Of a stretch of 64,000 nucleotides of DNA, positions 59,472-64,000 are shown piece by piece. The notes under the pieces are model-generated. The model was not told the DNA's origin, did not search any database, and saw only the letters and a list, made by a program, of their open reading frames with translations. The translations under genes and the position numbers were made by a program. Numbering within the stretch: position 1 is the first letter of the stretch; every line of letters starts with the position of its first letter. Location: positions 62,001 through 126,000 of the forward strand of contig JAWLCL010000006.1 of NCBI GenBank assembly GCA_041687255.1, given 5' to 3'. Source of the DNA: Mariniphaga sp041687255 (lineage in GTDB: Bacteria; Bacteroidota; Bacteroidia; Bacteroidales; Prolixibacteraceae).

Positions 59472-60992
59472 ATGAAAAAGTATAAAGTACCATTAATTTC
59501 AGCAGTAGCAGGAAGCATATTAACAGTCGCATTATTCATTGCCCTGGGGGTAAATCAGCCCAAAGTTGTAAAGGTCGATCACTACATGGAAAGTCCTCAT
59601 ACCAATGCGGTATATGCCATGGATCAGGATCAGAAAATAGCTCCTCCTGATTTCACTGAAATTGCCGCTGAACTGATGGATGCGGTAGTGCATATCAGCT
59701 CCATTCAAAACGTTGAAACCGGACGGGGTTTCCAGCAACTTCCCGATCCTTTCAGGGAATTTTTCGGCGAAGAATTCTTTCGGCGTTACAATGAACAACA
59801 GCGGGAAAAACAACAGGGTCAGCCCCGTCAGGGACCTATGCCCCAAAGAAGAGGCACCGGCTCAGGTGTTATCATCAATTCCGACGGATATATTGTAACC
59901 AATAACCATGTGATTGCAAGTGCAGATGAAATTCAGGTTACCCTTTACGATAACCGTTCCTATACTGCATCGGTAATCGGTACTGATCCGACAACTGATC
60001 TGGCACTGGTAAAAATCGATGAAACCGGATTGCCTTCGGTACCAATGGTCGATTCCGATCAAATAGAAGTTGGTGAATGGGTACTGGCCGTCGGAAATCC
60101 TTTTAACCTTACATCCACGGTCACAGCAGGAATTATCAGTGCAAAATCAAGAAGCATCCGGATCTTAGATGCTGAATATGCCATTGAAGCTTTTATACAG
60201 ACCGATGCAGCTATTAATCCGGGCAACAGCGGAGGTGCCCTTGTTAACATGCAGGGTGGACTGGTAGGTATAAATACAGCCATAGCCAGCCCTACGGGAG
60301 CATACTCAGGATATGGATTTGCAGTGCCCTCTAACCTGGTAAACAAAGTTGTTGGCGATCTGCTTGAATATGGAGAGGTACAACGCGGATACCTTGGTGT
60401 TCAAATTGGAAACATAACAAGTGAATTAGCAGAAGCAGAAGATATTGATATCACATCGGGAGTATACGTCGACAGCGTAATGTCAGGAAGTGCAGCCGAA
60501 AAGGCAGGACTTCGTCAGGGTGATATTATTACCCAAATCGAAGGCCGCAGCATTAATCAGGTTTCACAGTTGCAGGAAATGGTAGCCCGGCAGCGGCCAG
60601 GCGATGAAGTAGAAATGGAAGTACTGAGAAACGGTAAATCCATCGAACTAACCGCTACACTGCAAACCATTGAAGGAACAACCGAAGTTGCCGCCACCGA
60701 ACGTGGTGAAATGCTTTCCAGCCTGGGGGCCGAACTTAGAGGCCTGCAAAAAGAAGATGCACAAAAGCTCAACCTTAACGGCGGAGTTCAAATTTCCCGA
60801 TTGTATGCCGGAAAATTACGGAGTGAAACAGAAATCAGGGAAGGTTTCATAATAACACGGATTAACGGACAGGCTGTACGTTCGCCTGAGGACGTATCTA
60901 AGGTTCTGGAAAATACCAAGGGCGGTGTTATGCTTGAAGGAATTTATCCGAATGACCCCCGAAGAGTAAGATATTATGCTTTTGGATTGTAG
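59472..60992 (+). CDS. HtrA/DegQ-family serine protease-chaperone
   Basis: 506 residues with an N-terminal membrane or signal helix (about 8-26). Trypsin-like domain with triad H146 (T-N-N-H-V-I), D176 (T-T-D-L-A-L-V) and S253 (G-N-S-G-G-A-L-V), followed by two PDZ domains (about 300-390 and 415-500). A Q/R/P-rich loop (about 108-128, R-E-K-Q-Q-G-Q-P-R-Q) matches the DegP LA-loop position. Periplasmic quality control. Cotranscribed with OsmC. Confidence 0.96.
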   Translation: MKKYKVPLISAVAGSILTVALFIALGVNQPKVVKVDHYMESPHTNAVYAMDQDQKIAPPDFTEIAAELMDAVVHISSIQNVETGRGFQQLPDPFREFFGEEFFRRYNEQQREKQQGQPRQGPMPQRRGTGSGVIINSDGYIVTNNHVIASADEIQVTLYDNRSYTASVIGTDPTTDLALVKIDETGLPSVPMVDSDQIEVGEWVLAVGNPFNLTSTVTAGIISAKSRSIRILDAEYAIEAFIQTDAAINPGNSGGALVNMQGGLVGINTAIASPTGAYSGYGFAVPSNLVNKVVGDLLEYGEVQRGYLGVQIGNITSELAEAEDIDITSGVYVDSVMSGSAAEKAGLRQGDIITQIEGRSINQVSQLQEMVARQRPGDEVEMEVLRNGKSIELTATLQTIEGTTEVAATERGEMLSSLGAELRGLQKEDAQKLNLNGGVQISRLYAGKLRSETEIREGFIITRINGQAVRSPEDVSKVLENTKGGVMLEGIYPNDPRRVRYYAFGL

Positions 60993-61015
60993 TTGTATAT
61001 GCAAAAATTATTAAG

Positions 61016-61372
61016 ATGTTCAGAGTACTGGATTTTACAAAAAATGATGTAGTTGCCATTCATGCCGAAGGTAAGATTACAAAAAGTGACTATGAAAAGA
61101 TAAACCCGCTGATTGACAAAACAGTCAGGGAAAACGACCACGTGAAGCTTTTCATAGAACTTGACGAAGTCGAAACAATAAAACCCGAGGCTTTTGTCAA
61201 AGATGTAAAAATGTACCTCAGCAACTTCAACAAAATTGAAAAGGTTGCTGTAACTGGCGACAGCAATTGGCAAAAAATCATTTCGGGCATAGCAAGCCCA
61301 TTTGTTTCAGGAAAAGTTAAATACTTTCCCAAAAACCAGTTGATTGAAGCACAAAACTGGATTCAGCATTAA
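61016..61372 (+). CDS. SpoIIAA/STAS-like protein
   Basis: 118 residues matching the SpoIIAA-like family: A-I-H-A-E-G-K-I-T-K-S-D-Y, V-K-L-F-I-E-L-D-E-V and I-E-K-V-A-V-T-G-D-S-N-W-Q-K. The fold is like STAS but the phosphorylatable Ser is not obvious. Function unknown; it is the third gene after OsmC and htrA (24 nt gap), ending at a terminator. Confidence 0.85.
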   Translation: MFRVLDFTKNDVVAIHAEGKITKSDYEKINPLIDKTVRENDHVKLFIELDEVETIKPEAFVKDVKMYLSNFNKIEKVAVTGDSNWQKIISGIASPFVSGKVKYFPKNQLIEAQNWIQH

Positions 61373-61423
61373 CTGACATAATTATCAGGTTAATCTATCT
61401 TTAAGAAGTTCAAATTGCAACAA

Positions 61424-61479
61424 GGATTATTGCCGCACACGAAGAAAAATACAAACCTTCGTTCGACAATAATCCTTTT
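61424..61479 (+). terminator. Terminator of the OsmC-htrA-SpoIIAA unit
   Basis: GGATTATTG (424-432) with CAATAATCC (467-475), inner CGAAG/CTTCG, then TTTTGCTTTG. Confidence 0.8.
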
Positions 61480-61551
61480 GCTTTGTTATAAAGTCAGAAT
61501 ACTTTAAAACTAAATTGTTCTAAAAAAAAATAAGAAAAATCGCTAAAAACA

Positions 61552-63072
61552 ATGAAAGCTATAATAATTGATATGAGTGGTGTATTGATTAATACCACAC
61601 TGACCGATAAAAAGGCATGGGAAAAAGTTTTCAATCAACTTTTGAAAAGCCATAATGCACGATACCTTTTTAATGAAGAAGATTATTACACCTTCATTGA
61701 AGGAAAACCAAAATACGAACGAATTCAAAATTATCTGAACCGGCTAAACATCAGTTTGCCCAACGGTAATCCGGATGACTCGCCAGGTTATCATTCAATA
61801 TATGGTTTAGAGAAAAAGAAATCGAAAGTATTTACTCAATTGCTGAACAAAGGAGAATTAAAAGTTTACGAAAAAGCGATAGAACAAGTACATTCCTGGA
61901 AAGAAAAAGGGTTAAGAATTGCTGTTGTTTCATCGGATGAAAACTTTAAAAAGGCCCTTGTATCGATGGAAATGGACCATCTGTTTGACATTATAATAGA
62001 AAGACATGCATCACGAAAAAAAGGTTTGAAAGAAAAGCCTGAAGCTGATTTATATATTCAGGCCGCAAAAGAATTGAATCTTCCTCCTGAGTCTTGCGTT
62101 CTCTTTGACGACACCATACAGGGGCTAAGGGCAGGAAGTAAAGGTAATTTTGGGCTGGTGGTTGGTGTAAGCCGGGCAGATAACCGGAAATTACTGAGTG
62201 AAAACGGTGCTGATGTAGTTATTGATGATTTTGATGAAATCGACCTTCTTAACGACCCGGACATAAAAGCCTGGTTTGAACAGCCTACTCCTCCATTTGC
62301 ATCCGAGTACGTAAAAATAGGGGATGCAGTTTATGAAAAAACTCCTGTTCTGTTTCTTGATTATGACGGAACCCTTACACCTATTGTACAGCGCCCTGAA
62401 GCGGCAGTGATATCGGATGAAATGAAGGAAGTTCTAAATGAATGTGCTTCAAAATTTACAGTAGCTGCTGTAAGCGGCAGAGATATGGATGACCTGAAAT
62501 CGAGAATTAAACTTGAGAATATGATTTATGCAGGCAGCCATGGTTTTCGTATTTCAGGCCCCGAGGGATTGTATATGGAACATGAAAAGACGGATGAAAT
62601 ACTGCCCCGGCTGGATGCAATTGAGAAAAAACTGCAGGATGTGTTTTCGGAAGGAGTGGAAGGAGTGCAAATCGAAAGAAAACGTTATGCGATAGCTATC
62701 CATTACCGAAATGCAGAGGAGAAAGATGTACCTTTCATCAGGCAGAAATCGTTTGAAGCAATTGAACAATCTGAAGGGTTCAAAATTGGGGAAGGCAAAA
62801 AAATACTTGAAATAAAACCCGACATCGACTGGCATAAAGGCAAAGCAGTACTCTGGATTCTTGAAAAACTGGGACTAAATGACACCGGTAAATATGTCCC
62901 CATTTATATAGGAGATGATACTACCGATGAAGATGCCTATCGCGCTTTAAAAGGCAAAGGCTTTGGCATACAGGTTGGTCCGGGAGCTGAACAAACAGCT
63001 GCACAATTTAAACTTAAAAATGTTTACCAGGTAAGGTTATTACTGAAAGAACTTGTTAATTTCATTGTTTAA
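61552..63072 (+). CDS. HAD domain fused to trehalose-6-phosphate phosphatase
   Basis: 506 residues. Residues 1-230 are a beta-phosphoglucomutase-like HAD with V-V-S-S-D-E-N motif II and V-L-F-D-D-T motif IV, but motif I reads I-I-D-M-S-G-V: the second Asp (acid/base) is Ser. From about 262 is an OtsB-type phosphatase with V-L-F-L-D-Y-D-G-T-L-T-P-I, V-S-G-R-D and G-D-D-T-T-D-E-D-A-Y. The C-terminal half should make trehalose from its 6-phosphate. Similar HAD-OtsB proteins exist in actinobacteria. No trehalose synthase or phosphorylase is in the window. Confidence 0.92.
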   Translation: MKAIIIDMSGVLINTTLTDKKAWEKVFNQLLKSHNARYLFNEEDYYTFIEGKPKYERIQNYLNRLNISLPNGNPDDSPGYHSIYGLEKKKSKVFTQLLNKGELKVYEKAIEQVHSWKEKGLRIAVVSSDENFKKALVSMEMDHLFDIIIERHASRKKGLKEKPEADLYIQAAKELNLPPESCVLFDDTIQGLRAGSKGNFGLVVGVSRADNRKLLSENGADVVIDDFDEIDLLNDPDIKAWFEQPTPPFASEYVKIGDAVYEKTPVLFLDYDGTLTPIVQRPEAAVISDEMKEVLNECASKFTVAAVSGRDMDDLKSRIKLENMIYAGSHGFRISGPEGLYMEHEKTDEILPRLDAIEKKLQDVFSEGVEGVQIERKRYAIAIHYRNAEEKDVPFIRQKSFEAIEQSEGFKIGEGKKILEIKPDIDWHKGKAVLWILEKLGLNDTGKYVPIYIGDDTTDEDAYRALKGKGFGIQVGPGAEQTAAQFKLKNVYQVRLLLKELVNFIV

Positions 63073-63094
63073 TTCCCTTCAAATCTTCAGAGCA

Positions 63095-64000
63095 TTATAT
63101 ATCAGCAAGCAAATCTATCGGGGTAAGACCGTTTTTAGTGGCATGGTGAGCTGCCTCATGGGTTTCCTTTACTTCCAGGTAAGCTGTATTTACCTTTGCC
63201 AGCTTTTTGTGCAGGTTTTCCTGCTTTTCCAGGAAGCTCCGGGAACGAATTTTCCGGATGTAAATAGCTTCAACCCGGCCCGGAAAATCGGTGGCAAGCC
63301 TTGAATAAATGTCAGGGTCGTGCTGTCCGCTGTCGCCAATAAGTATAAATTTAGGATTTGGGTACAACTCCATTAGTGATTTAACCTTCTCGTATTTATG
63401 CTCATGACTACCCCCACCCGACTTCCAGAACTTATAAATGGAATAGGTTAATGTACGCAGTAAAAACACCCCCTTTGGAATCTTATTTATGGTAAAAAAA
63501 TCTTCCAGCAAGTCGTAAAGGTTCCACTCGCTGCTGGAAACATAAAAAAACGGGTTATTCTCCTGTTTCTCTTTTCCTTCCGCAAGGGCATGATAAAATA
63601 AATCGACATGTGAAAAATGATTTCTGGAAATGGCATTTTTAAAAAGCATCAGCCGCAGTTTCCGTAATGTCTGAGTGGCATGTGAAACCATAACTGTATC
63701 ATCAATATCAGAAACAATAATCCGTTTTTGATCTTTGGGAACGATGCGTACTTCGCCGGTGGCATAAACCGAGGGCTGGTCTTCAACTATCTCATCAAGC
63801 AGTTCAAGATGAACCGGATGCCATTCCTTGCCAAGCAAAGCATCAGATTTATTGTCGAAATGAAAATGAAAATCAAAATACCCCAGGTCATCGGTTTCCA
63901 TAATTGATATTTTTCCTAAAAGCTCCGCCTTAACCTTTACTCCTGGAATTTCATCACTCGAAAAACGTTTAATGGTAGCCAAAACATTGTGCCAAAACCT
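63095..64000 (-). CDS. DUF2183 (App1-like) phosphatidate phosphatase, N-terminus cut by the window
   Basis: The frame is open to the window end; reading upstream of 63982 gives R-F-W-H-N-V-L-A-T-I-K-R-F-S-S-D-E-I-P-G, matching the family's W-x-N-x-x-x-x-x-R-R-F-x-S-D-E-V/I-P-G block, so about 100 N-terminal residues lie outside. The catalytic HAD-like motif is I-V-S-D-I-D-D-T-V, followed by Y-V-S-S-S-E-W-N-L-Y-D and L-I-G-D-S-G-Q-H-D-P-D-I-Y. App1-type enzymes dephosphorylate phosphatidate. The 22-bp convergent gap to the OtsB gene has no terminator. Confidence 0.9.
   Translation of the reverse strand, partial: RFWHNVLATIKRFSSDEIPGVKVKAELLGKISIMETDDLGYFDFHFHFDNKSDALLGKEWHPVHLELLDEIVEDQPSVYATGEVRIVPKDQKRIIVSDIDDTVMVSHATQTLRKLRLMLFKNAISRNHFSHVDLFYHALAEGKEKQENNPFFYVSSSEWNLYDLLEDFFTINKIPKGVFLLRTLTYSIYKFWKSGGGSHEHKYEKVKSLMELYPNPKFILIGDSGQHDPDIYSRLATDFPGRVEAIYIRKIRSRSFLEKQENLHKKLAKVNTAYLEVKETHEAAHHATKNGLTPIDLLADI

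Noticed and set aside
63982..64000. TTG at 63982 as start of the DUF2183 gene
   Set aside because: Upstream codons continue to match the family, so the gene runs out of the window.

Overview
The window reads as a chromosomal segment of a Bacteroidota bacterium, probably a free-living member of the Bacteroidales/Marinilabiliales side of the phylum (the family-level guess is weak). Evidence: intergenic promoter boxes fit the phylum's TTTG / TAnnTTTG consensus; there is a GldF-GldG gliding-type ABC gene and a secreted protein with a type-B gliding C-terminal domain; DUF4290 sits directly before murA; and MurA has the Asp-type active-site loop. I see no rRNA, tRNA, CRISPR array, prophage or transposase. 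All but about ten kb is coding.

Layout. 1-4707: cut lipoprotein, ABC-F ATPase with a degenerate second domain, long TspO-like protein, Gfo/Idh/MocA oxidoreductase. 5182-11450: an envelope transport operon (LolA-like protein, two LolCE-like permeases, LolD-like ATPase, outer-membrane beta-barrel) interrupted by a four-helix-bundle gene and short-period repeat arrays. 11544-16389: CAP-domain protein, arginine decarboxylase, Ssb, Zn-ribbon protein, small exported protein. 16444-25537: a histidine operon preceded by a His-rich leader peptide and terminator (attenuator), with hisG, hisD, hisC, hisB and hisH, but with a GIY-YIG gene, purU, a TlpA-like gene and a four-helix-bundle gene inserted; argB follows hisH where hisA/hisF/hisIE would be expected. 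25952-36410: cold-shock protein, Mut7-C RNase, surE-lpxB, fused gldFG, dnaN, a DnaQ-like exonuclease and small metabolic genes. 36479-44689: mostly minus strand, with YkgJ, dnaJ-grpE, TlpA-like, DUF4290-murA and a UvrD/PcrA helicase. 44877-52326: gliding-CTD protein, histidine kinase, AbgT transporter, ureohydrolase, and carboxy(nor)spermidine dehydrogenase and decarboxylase; with the arginine decarboxylase at 12707 these can build a spermidine route. 52358-64000: fucosidase, a probable 535-nt noncoding RNA gene, a sigma-54 activator, EncFtn plus encapsulin, pfkB, OsmC, HtrA, a SpoIIAA-like protein, a HAD-OtsB fusion and a cut DUF2183 phosphatase.

Most unusual signals: (1) eleven intergenic arrays of degenerate short words, each with its own nearly fixed unit length (7, 8, 9 or 11 bp), several reversing word orientation at their centre; (2) an unidentified structured RNA at 54284-54817 with a consensus promoter and a strong terminator; (3) a GIY-YIG gene bracketed by palindromes with compensatory stem changes; (4) an EncFtn lacking the usual encapsulin-targeting tail.
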